DNA of 17,465 nucleotides from JABIBU01 sp964464685 (GTDB lineage Bacteria; Patescibacteriota; Patescibacteriia; Magasanikbacterales; UBA922). Of the stretch, positions 1-6,495 are shown piece after piece. The notes beneath the pieces are model-generated. The model did not search any database. It saw only the letters and a program-made list of their open reading frames with translations, and was not told the origin of the DNA. The stretch lies in contig CAYXGV010000022.1 of NCBI GenBank assembly GCA_964464685.1, positions 1 through 17,465 on the forward strand. The letters are read 5' to 3'. Made by a program: the position numbers and the translations under genes. How positions within the stretch are numbered: the stretch's first letter is position 1; every line of letters begins with the position of its first letter.

Positions 1-693
1 ATTTTTGGGTCAGCTAGTCAAATGGTATATTTTTATGGTTTTGGTTTTACTCTTATCCTTTATATTTTAATTATTTTAATCGGATCAATCGCCAGTCTTT
101 GGATTACGCTGGCTTTTGTCAAAGCAATCAACAGTTGTTACGAAAAACAAACTACACCGAATTTAAAACCAAATCTCTTATCTATCAAAAAGTTAATTAT
201 ACCCGCCCTGCTGGCTTCAATTTTGAATGCCTTAATTATGATTGGTGGGTTTATTTTATTAATTGTTCCTGGAATTATTTTTGCAGTTTGGTTTGCTTTC
301 ACAGTTTATGACGTTGCTATCAACAACACTTTGGATCCTATTCAAGCTCTAAAAAATAGTAAACAACTAGTAGATGGGCGCTGGTTTGACGTATTTTGGC
401 GCTTGGTTGCTCCAGGGGTTATTTTTACTGTCAGTGCATTACTTATAGAAAAAATTATCAGCTGGCCAATTAGTTTTGCCTTAGATACTACTCTGGAAAA
501 TACTTTTTCATCTTTCTTTTTGCTAGCCTTGGGTTCAATTCTAAGTGTTTTAGTTTCTTTGTTTTTTACCCCACTCACCACTACTGCACCGGTAATTTTG
601 TATAATGAATTAAAAAAAAATCCGTTTGTACCACACCGACCAGAACAATTAGATCAAATAAGCTCGAAAATTGAACCACCAACGATGGAATAA
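1..693 (+). CDS. Multi-pass membrane protein, 5' partial
   Basis: The frame is open from the first base of the window, so the visible ATG at 22 is probably internal and the gene starts upstream. The visible part has four to six hydrophobic stretches, roughly residues 5-35, 58-95, 128-150 and 165-200 counted from ATG 22. The stretch LLIVPGIIFAVWFAF followed by ALKNSKQLVDGRWFDVFW resembles the repeat unit of DUF975 / glycerophosphodiesterase-membrane-domain proteins, where an IPG motif precedes an amphipathic 'AL..S..lv.g..' segment. No catalytic domain is seen. The C-terminal tail is short, polar and cytosolic-looking. A terminator follows directly. The family call is by pattern only and the function is unknown. 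Confidence 0.75.
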   Translation: MFGSASQMVYFYGFGFTLILYILIILIGSIASLWITLAFVKAINSCYEKQTTPNLKPNLLSIKKLIIPALLASILNALIMIGGFILLIVPGIIFAVWFAFTVYDVAINNTLDPIQALKNSKQLVDGRWFDVFWRLVAPGVIFTVSALLIEKIISWPISFALDTTLENTFSSFFLLALGSILSVLVSLFFTPLTTTAPVILYNELKKNPFVPHRPEQLDQISSKIEPPTME

Positions 694-702
694 ACACACT
701 TC

Positions 703-725
703 AGACCCTCAAAAGAGGGTCTTTT
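703..725 (+). terminator. Intrinsic terminator of the membrane-protein gene
   Basis: A perfect 8-bp stem (703-710 with 715-722) with an AAAA loop runs into TTTT. It starts 10 nt after the TAA of the membrane-protein gene. Confidence 0.85.
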
Positions 726-763
726 CAATTGAGGCAATAAATGGTAAGATTATAAGTGATAGC

Positions 764-836
764 ACGACACACGACACACGCAACACGACCCATGTCGTCA
801 ATCACTCTGTGTCGTGTTATGTGTGTCGTGGGTCGT
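764..836. repeat. Intergenic imperfect inverted repeat (CACGACACA-type)
   Basis: Arms 764-792 and 808-836 are 29 nt each and match at about 25 positions, with a 15-nt loop. They are built from variants of ACGACACAC and its complement. The element lies between the upstream terminator and gatB. It has no T-run, so it is more like a repeat element than a terminator. A weak promoter-like pair just upstream (TTGAGG at 729, TATAAG at 751) could serve gatB, but this is uncertain. Confidence 0.7.
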
Positions 837-877
837 AAGAAATTAATTAAATACGCAATAATTTGTTTACTAAAAAT

Positions 878-2419
878 ATGTCCAAATACGTACCAATAAT
901 CGGCATGGAAGTCCATGTGGAATTAAAAACTAAATCAAAAATGTTTTGTTCTTGTAAAAATGATCCTGATTTTGCCGAACCTAACACAAATATTTGTGAA
1001 ATCTGTACGGGTCAACCAGGTACTTTGCCAGTACCAAATAAGACAGCCATTGAATGGACAGTGAAAATTGGCAAAGCTTTGGGTTGTAATATTCGTGAAA
1101 TATCAAAATTTGATCGCAAACACTATTTCTATCCCGACCTACCAAAAGCTTACCAAATTTCACAATACGATGAACCAATCGCTGAAAATGGCGAAATAAC
1201 CCTAAGTTTTACAGTGGAGGAAAATATCAGAGATATTGCTAAAATTGGCATAGAACGTGTCCATTTGGAAGAAGATACTGCTAAACTATTACACGACGAT
1301 AATGGTAGTACACTTGTAGATTTCAACCGTGCTGGTACACCGCTAGTAGAAATCGTCACTAAGCCTGATTTTAAATCATCAACCGAAGCCAAAACTTATT
1401 GCCAGGAGTTACGCACTCTCTTGCGTTACTTAGATGTCAGCGATGCCGATATGGAAAAAGGTCACATGCGTTGCGAAGCTAATATTTCTGTCCAAGAAGC
1501 TGGTAAATTTGAAATTGTTGGCCGAGAAGTAAAGCCATTGGGTGATTATAAATTAAACAACAAAGTTGAATTAAAAAATCTTAATTCTTTCAAAGCCGTG
1601 GAACGTGGGATTGAATATGAAATAAAAAGACAAACTGAAATGTTAAAAAATGAAATTGAATGGGGTCAAGAAACTCGTGGCTGGGATGAAAATAAGGGTG
1701 AAACAATTTTACAACGGATCAAAGAAACTTCGGCCGACTATCGTTATTTTCCAGAACCAGATATTCCCCCATTTCATCCTGCTAAAATTGCCGGAACAAT
1801 TTCTTTACCAGAACTCCCCCAAGCCAAATGTGCTCGCTTTCATGATGAATACAAACTCTCTTACTCTGATGCCAAACTCTTGAGCGAAAACAAATCTTGG
1901 GCCAATTTTACCGAGGAAATAATGAGTGAGTTGATCGAATGGTTAGATTCTCTACCCGAAAGTAAAAACAAAGCTGAAAACGTACCTGAAAAAATTGCTC
2001 GTCTCGCTGGTGGTTGGATTACCAGCAAATTAATGGGAATTTTGAAAGAAAAAAATCTTGATATTAAACAAGTAAATTTTTCAGCTGAAAATTTTGCTGA
2101 ACTAATTGCTTTGATTTACAATGGGCGAGTCAATTCTACCAATGCCCTAAAAATTCTTCTCATTATGGCTGGTAGTGACAAAGACCACGACCCGACACAC
2201 ATTTTGGAAGACAAAGGCTGGGGACAAGTGTCTGATTCCAAACAAATTGAAGGTATTGTTGATGAAGTAATTAAAAGTTATCCAAAACAAGTAGAAGAAT
2301 TCAAATCTGGCAAAGAGCCGATTATTAAGTTTTTGATCGGCATGGTGATGAAAGCTATGGAAGGTAGTGGTGATCCAAGGGTGGTTGAATCTACATTGCG
2401 CGACCGACTTTCTAAATAG
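878..2419 (+). CDS. gatB: Aspartyl/glutamyl-tRNA amidotransferase subunit B (GatB)
   Basis: GatB is the tRNA-binding, kinase-like subunit of GatCAB, which converts Glu-tRNA(Gln) or Asp-tRNA(Asn) to the amidated form. The N-terminus PIIGMEVHVEL is the family signature. Cysteines C24, C26, C40 and C43 give the zinc-type CxC...CxxC found in many GatB proteins. The GTLPVPN and FDRKHYFYPDLPKAYQISQ blocks follow, then the EANIS and ELKNLNSFKAVERGIEYE core. The last ~150 residues form the helical and YqeY-like tail. A TTG five codons upstream (863) also opens the frame, but ATG 878 starts right at the conserved region and is preferred, giving 513 aa. gatA and gatC are not in the window. A diverged second copy of its 3' end lies 1.5 kb downstream (3842-3957). 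Confidence 0.96.
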   Translation: MSKYVPIIGMEVHVELKTKSKMFCSCKNDPDFAEPNTNICEICTGQPGTLPVPNKTAIEWTVKIGKALGCNIREISKFDRKHYFYPDLPKAYQISQYDEPIAENGEITLSFTVEENIRDIAKIGIERVHLEEDTAKLLHDDNGSTLVDFNRAGTPLVEIVTKPDFKSSTEAKTYCQELRTLLRYLDVSDADMEKGHMRCEANISVQEAGKFEIVGREVKPLGDYKLNNKVELKNLNSFKAVERGIEYEIKRQTEMLKNEIEWGQETRGWDENKGETILQRIKETSADYRYFPEPDIPPFHPAKIAGTISLPELPQAKCARFHDEYKLSYSDAKLLSENKSWANFTEEIMSELIEWLDSLPESKNKAENVPEKIARLAGGWITSKLMGILKEKNLDIKQVNFSAENFAELIALIYNGRVNSTNALKILLIMAGSDKDHDPTHILEDKGWGQVSDSKQIEGIVDEVIKSYPKQVEEFKSGKEPIIKFLIGMVMKAMEGSGDPRVVESTLRDRLSK

Positions 2420-2438
2420 ACAATAAAAAAACAAAAAT
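2324..2438 (+). repeat. gatB 3'-end direct repeat, copy A (functional gene end)
   Basis: The last 31 codons of gatB, its TAG and about 19 nt beyond are repeated in the same orientation at 3842-3957. Counting by eye, about 15 of 96 bases differ up to the stop. The last part, ending CGACCGACTTTCTAAATAG plus the A-rich trailer, is nearly identical. The two copies flank the ATPase/STAS gene pair. Confidence 0.9.
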
Positions 2439-2459
2439 AAAATCTATTACCCCAAAAAA

Positions 2460-2476
2460 TCCGCCGATGAGGCGGA
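2460..2476. repeat. Small TCCGCC/GGCGGA hairpin
   Basis: A 6-bp perfect stem (2460-2465 / 2471-2476) with a 5-nt loop. The arm sequence and the GGCGGAG right edge resemble the palindromes at 6463 and 7377, so it may be a short member of that repeat family. There is no T-run, so it is not a good terminator for gatB. Confidence 0.5.
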
Positions 2477-2528
2477 GTGGTGGAAGAAGTTTTACGAGGA
2501 AAATTAGCATAATTTTTAGCTAAAAGTG

Positions 2529-2596
2529 CCGGGAATTATGGGTATTGACAAAATACCAGCATTCCCGGTATAATATAGGTATATTCAAATTCCCGG
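2529..2596 (+). promoter_or_regulatory. Operator-like array of ATTCCCGG sites around the promoter
   Basis: An 8-mer occurs three times around the promoter: CCGGGAAT at 2529-2536, ATTCCCGG at 2561-2568 (in the spacer, touching the -10) and ATTCCCGG at 2589-2596 (just before the start codon). The first two form an inverted repeat, with a second nested pair inside it (GGTATT 2541-2546 / AATACC 2552-2557). Binding here would cover the -35, spacer and early transcript, as expected for a repressor or autoregulator. The binding protein is unknown. Confidence 0.6.
2545..2574 (+). promoter_or_regulatory. Sigma70-type promoter for the ATPase/STAS pair
   Basis: TTGACA (2545-2550), an 18-bp spacer and TATAAT (2569-2574). 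Transcription would begin near 2581, about 20 nt before ATG 2602. This also rules out the in-frame TTG at 2545 as a start codon, since that TTG is the first half of the -35 box. Confidence 0.85.
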
Positions 2597-2601
2597 AAAA
2601 T

Positions 2602-3555
2602 ATGAAAATTCACCTACCAAATAGTGCTTTTATTGGAAATATCAATCAATTTTTACGAGATATTGATTTTTCTAACCCAGACAAACTAGAAATTACAGCC
2701 AATGACAAATGGATATCCATACATCCAGTAGTACTTTCTATGATCGCGGCACTGGGATTACCTATTGATCCCAAAGACATAACGTGTCCCAAAATGACAG
2801 CAGTGTCAGCCCACTATTTAGAAAGAATGGGGCTGTTTAAATTTTTGGAAATAAAATCAGGTATACAAATTAAAGAACATGAATCGGCTGGCCGTTTCAT
2901 CCCATTAAAACAAATAAAAAAATCAGAAGAACTTTCTAAATTTATTACCGACGTCATCCCCCTACTCCACCTTGAGCCAGAACATGCCAATGCCATAAAG
3001 TATGTTGTTAGTGAATTGGTTAGAAATGTTTTGGAACATGCCAAATCAGATATTGGTGCCATTGTATCAGCTCAGTATCACAAAAAAAGCAACATGATTA
3101 GGATAGGCATTGTAGATACAGGAGTGGGAATAAAAAAAACTATCAGTCGATCTCATAAAGTAAAGACAGATTTAGACGCCATACAACTAGCCTTAACACC
3201 CGGAATAACCGGCACAACCCCCAAAGAAGGTGGCACTGAACAAAATGCAGGTGCTGGTTTATTTTTTATCAAATCTATCGCCAAAGTCAATGGAACTTAT
3301 TTTATGATTTATAGCGGAAATGCTCTATACAAACTCTTAAAAAGTAAAACAACCAAATTATACGCCGACCCCTTTGACGATAGGCATACAAAAAGTGAAG
3401 AATTTTCTGTTTGGCCTGGAACAGCTGTCGGAGTAGATATATCACTTGATAATACACCAGAATTTTCAAACCTACTACGTCTAATTAGAAATATATACTC
3501 ACAAACAGTTAGAGAAAGAAAAAAAGCTAGATATAAAAAACCCAAATTTATATGA
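2602..3555 (+). CDS. Bergerat-fold (HATPase_c) regulatory ATP-binding protein
   Basis: The 317-aa protein has no membrane segment. Residues 1-110 are a non-catalytic N-terminal region unlike a sensor kinase core. Residues ~115-235 carry the GHKL/HATPase signature: N-box SELVRNVLEHA with E138, N142 and H146; G1 box DTGVGI (172-177); and a G2-like lid GGTEQNAGAGLFF near 210-222. No phospho-acceptor His (H-box) domain is visible, so it is more like an anti-sigma/switch-type ATPase than a classical histidine kinase (inference). ATG 2602 fits the promoter and gives a short leader. Its TGA overlaps the ATG of the next gene (ATGA), so the two are translationally coupled. The pairing with a STAS-like protein suggests a partner-switching module. 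The regulated target is unknown. Confidence 0.8.
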   Translation: MKIHLPNSAFIGNINQFLRDIDFSNPDKLEITANDKWISIHPVVLSMIAALGLPIDPKDITCPKMTAVSAHYLERMGLFKFLEIKSGIQIKEHESAGRFIPLKQIKKSEELSKFITDVIPLLHLEPEHANAIKYVVSELVRNVLEHAKSDIGAIVSAQYHKKSNMIRIGIVDTGVGIKKTISRSHKVKTDLDAIQLALTPGITGTTPKEGGTEQNAGAGLFFIKSIAKVNGTYFMIYSGNALYKLLKSKTTKLYADPFDDRHTKSEEFSVWPGTAVGVDISLDNTPEFSNLLRLIRNIYSQTVRERKKARYKKPKFI

Positions 3556-3845
3556 CAAACACTATTAAACTTTTACCAATAGTAAATGAATTTGCCGAAA
3601 ACAAAGACTTGGCAAAACAAATCCGAGTTGAACAAATTGACCCACTTATTAAAAAAGGTGATGAAGTTATACTGGATTTTTCTGGTATTAATTCAGCCAC
3701 TCAATCTTTTGTGCATGCACTCATTAGTGATCTAATACGAAAATATGATGAAGATCTTTTTGATTTACTAATCTTCAAAAACTGTAGCGACACTGTGAAA
3801 GAAATAATAAATATTGTTATTGATTATATGATGGAAAGGGAATAA
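3552..3845 (+). CDS. STAS-like (DUF4325-type) protein
   Basis: A 97-aa cytosolic protein. The core EVILDFSGINSATQSFVHALISDLIRK (split at residues ~38-64) matches the STAS-like DUF4325 pattern: a strand ending in DFSGI, then a SATQSF loop and a helix. It overlaps the ATPase gene by 4 nt. STAS domains commonly bind HATPase partners, so these two probably form a complex (inference). The last codons run into the displaced gatB fragment beginning at 3842, so the natural C-terminus may have been trimmed or set by that junction. Confidence 0.75.
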   Translation: MTNTIKLLPIVNEFAENKDLAKQIRVEQIDPLIKKGDEVILDFSGINSATQSFVHALISDLIRKYDEDLFDLLIFKNCSDTVKEIINIVIDYMMERE

Positions 3846-3937
3846 AATTCCTAATCAGTATGTTAATGAAAGCCATGGAAGGTAGTGGTGATCCGAAAGT
3901 TGTTGAATCTACACTGCGCGACCGACTTTCTAAATAG
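3842..3937 (+). pseudogene. gatB: Displaced 3' fragment of gatB (copy B)
   Basis: Read in the frame of 3842, this encodes 31 residues ending ESTLRDRLSK and a TAG. They match the C-terminus of the upstream gatB with only three conservative changes (G to S, V to L, R to K), while eight other codons differ silently. Similarity continues through the A-rich trailer to about 3957. There is no start codon or upstream gene body, so it is a relic. The excess of silent changes indicates that both copies evolved under selection as real gatB ends before being placed together. This fits allele replacement or element insertion better than a fresh duplication. Confidence 0.88.
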
Positions 3938-4073
3938 ACAATAAAAAAAACAAAAATTACAAAAATAATTACTTATTTAAGGCAATTTTTTCGTTAGTTG
4001 GTATAAAGGTAGTTATATTCAATTAGAATTAACACTGATAAAAAATTTTACACAATTCAACCTCTTAGTTGGT

Positions 4074-4568
4074 ATGATAAAACTAAAACCTTTTAAACAA
4101 TCTTATGGCTGTTGTGTCCCTGCTAGTTGTAAAATGGTGATGGACTATTTTGGTTTTGAGCAAACTGAAGACTTTTGGAAAAAGAAAACAGGGAAGTATT
4201 TTATAAACGGAGATACTGGTAAACGCGAATATGGTTATTGGGAAGACAAGTTTTTGAAATTCGTAAAAACGATTGGCTACCATGGTTTTTGCAAAGATAA
4301 CTCCGATGTTAAAGAAATTGAAAGTTTTATAAAAAAAGATATACCAGTAATGGTTAATTGGTTCTCTCCAAAAGAAGGGGCTCATTTTTCTGTAGTTGTT
4401 GGTTTTGACAAAAACAAAATTTTTCTAGCAGATCCTGCTTTCGGTAAAATTAAGAAATATGAGCTTGATTGGTTTCTAAAAAGATGGTCAGATCATGGGC
4501 TTGTGAAAAAGGATTATCCCAAAAATGATCCGGGGTGGGTTCACAGAATTTGTGTAGTTTATAAATAA
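4074..4568 (+). CDS. C39-like (papain-fold) cysteine peptidase family protein
   Basis: A 164-aa protein without signal peptide or membrane segment. Q9 (oxyanion hole), the CCVPAS block with C13/C14 (C14 aligns with the Cys of the family CGPA motif), H104 in AHFSVVVGF and D120 in LADPAFG give the full peptidase C39-like tetrad in the expected order. No ABC transporter is fused or adjacent and no double-glycine leader gene was seen, so a bacteriocin-export role is not supported. It may process a cytosolic substrate or bind peptides. The 11-mer TTAGTTGGTAT at the start codon also occurs about 70 nt upstream. No good Shine-Dalgarno site is visible. Confidence 0.75.
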   Translation: MIKLKPFKQSYGCCVPASCKMVMDYFGFEQTEDFWKKKTGKYFINGDTGKREYGYWEDKFLKFVKTIGYHGFCKDNSDVKEIESFIKKDIPVMVNWFSPKEGAHFSVVVGFDKNKIFLADPAFGKIKKYELDWFLKRWSDHGLVKKDYPKNDPGWVHRICVVYK

Positions 4569-4576
4569 AACACAGG

Positions 4577-4684
4577 TGTCATTGCGAGGAATGAGAATAC
4601 ATAACGAAGCAATCCCAGTGGATAAACAACGTCGATAATTCACTGGGATTGCTTCGTCGTCTGCGAAGACTCCTCGCAATGACA
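4577..4684. repeat. Long hairpin repeat element (TGTCATTGCGAGGA family), copy 1
   Basis: The outer arms are TGTCATTGCGAGGA at 4577 and TCCTCGCAATGACA at 4671-4684. The inner arms CGAAGCAATCCCAGTG (4605-4620) and CACTGGGATTGCTTCG (4641-4656) are perfect complements. A second copy with the same outer and inner blocks is at about 16899-17018. Such elements are frequent intergenic repeats in uncultured bacteria. There is no coding content. Confidence 0.9.
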
Positions 4685-4691
4685 CATTCAA

Positions 4692-4731
4692 TTTAGACCA
4701 TACTATAGTATGGTCTATGGTATGGTCTAAA
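4692..4731. promoter_or_regulatory. Palindromic operator-like site upstream of the AbrB remnant
   Basis: A perfect 22-bp palindrome (4695-4716, centre CTATAG) is followed by an extra half-site TATGGTCT (4721-4728; first copy 4709-4716). The outer TTTAGACCA / TGGTCTAAA also pair. It lies 15 nt upstream of a small AbrB-like ORF, a typical place for antitoxin autoregulation. Confidence 0.6.
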
Positions 4732-4746
4732 TCTTAAAACAAAGTT

Positions 4747-4848
4747 ATGTCAGACAAACACACAGTAAAATTAACCAAAGTATCACGCTATAGTTATACC
4801 ATCACAATCCCTAAAGAAATCGTAGCCAAATACGGCCTACCCTGTTAA
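4747..4848 (+). pseudogene. Truncated AbrB/SpoVT-type antitoxin-like ORF
   Basis: The 33-codon ORF contains KLTKVSRYSYTITIPKEIV followed by AKYGL, the first half of the swapped-hairpin AbrB/SpoVT DNA-binding domain (strand, then the IPKEI helix). The usual continuation (a charged turn and second strand pair, 15 or more residues) is missing because a TAA follows PC. It is too short to complete the fold, so it is most likely a broken antitoxin or regulator gene. No toxin gene is adjacent; the next gene is a membrane protein. Confidence 0.65.
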
Positions 4849-4861
4849 ATAATTATAATAT

Positions 4862-5161
4862 ATGACAAATAAAATAAAATCTATACTATATATTATTCTT
4901 TTCTTTTTTATCAACTTAGCATTTTTTTTATATGCTGTTTTTAAAAATAGAAACAGATTACTTAATATTTCAGATTTAATAGACACAGAATTTTTAATTA
5001 TTTTATTTATATTATTGTTATGTTCTCTAATCCCCACGACTCTGGTAACTTCCTTAAAACTTAATAATAAAAAATTACAAATATCTCTAAAAATAATTGG
5101 GTTAATTTTATTCTATTTTATCTTCCGCGCGATAATGATATTTATTACAACTATATACTAA
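4862..5161 (+). CDS. Small three-segment membrane protein, unknown function
   Basis: A 99-aa, very AT-rich ORF with three strongly hydrophobic stretches (about residues 7-25, 43-63 and 76-97) separated by short basic/polar loops (KNRNR, KLNNKK). No family is recognised. It starts 13 nt after the broken AbrB-like ORF. The initiation context is weak. The clear membrane pattern makes a real gene plausible, but low complexity and lack of known relatives leave doubt. Confidence 0.5.
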   Translation: MTNKIKSILYIILFFFINLAFFLYAVFKNRNRLLNISDLIDTEFLIILFILLLCSLIPTTLVTSLKLNNKKLQISLKIIGLILFYFIFRAIMIFITTIY

Positions 5162-5204
5162 CAATAAATTTAAAACACTCAAAAACCTATCCACAATCCC
5201 CCAC

Positions 5205-5233
5205 TTGCATGACTCACAGAATCCTGATATAAT
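5205..5233 (+). promoter_or_regulatory. Promoter of the pyrimidine operon leader
   Basis: TTGCAT (5205-5210), a 17-bp spacer and TATAAT (5228-5233). The start would be near 5240, only 2-4 nt before ATG 5243, so the leader message would be essentially leaderless. No comparably good promoter was found between here and pyrB. Confidence 0.75.
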
Positions 5234-5242
5234 ATTTGAGAT

Positions 5243-5320
5243 ATGAATAATAACTATACACAAAAAGAAATCTTCGACCGCTTGTTTGCCCCAAGCCAAC
5301 AATTCATTTATTTCAATTAA
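5243..5320 (+). CDS. 25-codon leader-peptide ORF upstream of pyrB
   Basis: The ORF begins MNNNYTQKEIF and ends FIYFN-TAA. It starts right at the predicted transcript start, and its stop codon directly abuts the left arm of an intrinsic terminator. The last ~20 nt of RNA are U-rich. This layout resembles the E. coli pyrBI leader, where UTP-sensitive pausing in a U-rich tract lets the ribosome catch up and block the terminator. Alternatives are a decayed gene start or a small RNA. No protein family is recognised. Confidence 0.55.
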   Translation: MNNNYTQKEIFDRLFAPSQQFIYFN

Positions 5321-5349
5321 AAATCCCGATATATATCGGGATTTTTTTT
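5321..5349 (+). terminator. Attenuator-like intrinsic terminator between leader ORF and pyrB
   Basis: A 10-bp stem, AAATCCCGAT (5321-5330) with ATCGGGATTT (5335-5344), an ATAT loop and a T-run to 5349. A ribosome at the TAA of 5318-5320 would sit on the left arm and prevent folding. As an unregulated terminator it would isolate a ~110-nt transcript. Confidence 0.85.
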
Positions 5350-5359
5350 AATAATGTCT

Positions 5360-5480
5360 CCTCCCCTATAAGGGGAGGGCTAGGGTGGGGTTATTCGAAG
5401 CTGATAACTTTGATTTATGTAAAATGAAAGTTATTATCTCCGATAAAACCCCCTCCTAACCTCCCCCTCATAGGGGGAGG
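5360..5480. repeat. Inverted repeat element (CCTCCCC/GGGGAGG family)
   Basis: The left block CCTCCCCTATAAGGGGAGGG (a hairpin itself) plus CTAGGGTGGGGTT is mirrored on the right by AACCCCCTCCTAACCTCCC and a CTCATAGGGGGAGG hairpin ending at 5480. It lies between the attenuator-like terminator and pyrB and has no coding content. Confidence 0.8.
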
Positions 5481-5521
5481 AACACGATAACTAATTAATC
5501 AATTATCTAATAATCAAATCT

Positions 5522-6445
5522 ATGCCTCCAACATTCCTCAATCGAGATATAATCTCAATCAACGAACTAAGCAAAACCGATATTTTGCATATTTTAAAAC
5601 ATGCTGGTGAACTAAAGAAAAAACCTCAGCCAAATTTATTAACTGGAAAAATTATGGCCTCTTGTTTTTTTGAACCGTCCACCAGAACCAGATTATCTTT
5701 TGAAACCGCCATGGAAAGATTAGGTGGCAAAGTTATGGGGTTTGCTGATGGACAAGTGACATCTGCCAAAAAAGGCGAAACCACTTGGGATGCCATGAAA
5801 ATAATTGGTCAATATGCTGATGTGATTGCCATGAGACATCCTTTGGAAGGTTCAGCTAGACGAGCAGCAGAAAGCACGGACAAGCCAGTTTTAAACGGCG
5901 GAGATGGAACCAACCAACATCCGACACAAACACTATTGGATTTATTTACCATCAGAGAATGTCAAAAAAAACTAGCTGGCTTAAACATTGCCTTGGTCGG
6001 AGATTTAAAATATGGCCGGACTACCCACTCGCTTGCTCAAGCCTTAGCAAAATTCAATGCGCGAATTTATTTTGTTGCCCCTGAAGTCTTACAAATGCCG
6101 AACTACATTTGTGAAGAATTAAAAAAAGAAAAAATAAAATTTTCCTTTCATGATAAAATTGAAAATGTTATAGATAAAGTAGATATACTTTATATGACCA
6201 GGATCCAAGCCGAAAGATTTGCTGATCCCACAGACTACGATCGAGTAAAAAATATTTTTGTCTTAACAGCCGACATGTTAAAAAAAGTTAAACCCAATAT
6301 GCGAATTATGCACCCACTACCCAGAGTTAATGAAATAGCTACTGAAGTTGACAAAACTAAACACGCCTATTATTTTGAACAAGCCGAAAACGGACTCTAC
6401 ACCCGCCAAGCCCTACTTGGTTTAGTTCTAGGTAAACTAAAATAA
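5522..6445 (+). CDS. pyrB: Aspartate carbamoyltransferase catalytic chain
   Basis: Makes N-carbamoyl-aspartate from carbamoyl phosphate and aspartate, the first committed pyrimidine step. Key blocks are STRTR (53-57), the 80s loop SAKKGE (81-86, with S81 and K84), RHP (105-107), HPTQ (133-136), the R227-Q229 pair in TRIQAERF and HPLPR (264-268), so all carbamoyl-phosphate and aspartate ligands are present. Its 307 aa are close to the E. coli PyrB length. A separate pyrI follows, so the dodecameric allosteric enzyme is expected. ATG 5522 precedes the conserved start; no clear Shine-Dalgarno site is visible. Confidence 0.97.
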   Translation: MPPTFLNRDIISINELSKTDILHILKHAGELKKKPQPNLLTGKIMASCFFEPSTRTRLSFETAMERLGGKVMGFADGQVTSAKKGETTWDAMKIIGQYADVIAMRHPLEGSARRAAESTDKPVLNGGDGTNQHPTQTLLDLFTIRECQKKLAGLNIALVGDLKYGRTTHSLAQALAKFNARIYFVAPEVLQMPNYICEELKKEKIKFSFHDKIENVIDKVDILYMTRIQAERFADPTDYDRVKNIFVLTADMLKKVKPNMRIMHPLPRVNEIATEVDKTKHAYYFEQAENGLYTRQALLGLVLGKLK

Positions 6446-6462
6446 AAATTACATTCTAATTA

Positions 6463-6495
6463 CTCCGCCAAAGGACGGATCCGTCTTGGTCGGAG
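6463..6495. repeat. Palindromic element with GGATCC core between pyrB and pyrI
   Basis: A 33-nt near-perfect palindrome, outer CTCCG/CGGAG with core ACGGATCCGT (6475-6484). Flanking AAATTAC / GTAATTT extends the pairing. It is closely similar to the 30-bp palindrome inside pyrC (7377-7406). Confidence 0.8.

Noticed and set aside
863..877. TTG start for gatB
   Set aside because: ATG 878 lies directly before the conserved PIIGMEVH segment. The five extra codons add nothing family-like.
2545..2601. Upstream extension of the ATPase gene by 19 codons from TTG 2545
   Set aside because: That TTG is the start of a TTGACA -35 box with a TATAAT 18 bp later, so the extension would lie mostly in untranscribed promoter DNA.
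3842..3937. Short functional gene encoding a GatB tail peptide
   Set aside because: It begins without a start codon in the matching frame and overlaps the STAS stop. It reads as a displaced fragment.
4854..4859. TATAAT as a promoter of the small membrane protein
   Set aside because: It is 3 nt before the ATG, so transcription would start inside the gene, and no -35 partner was seen.
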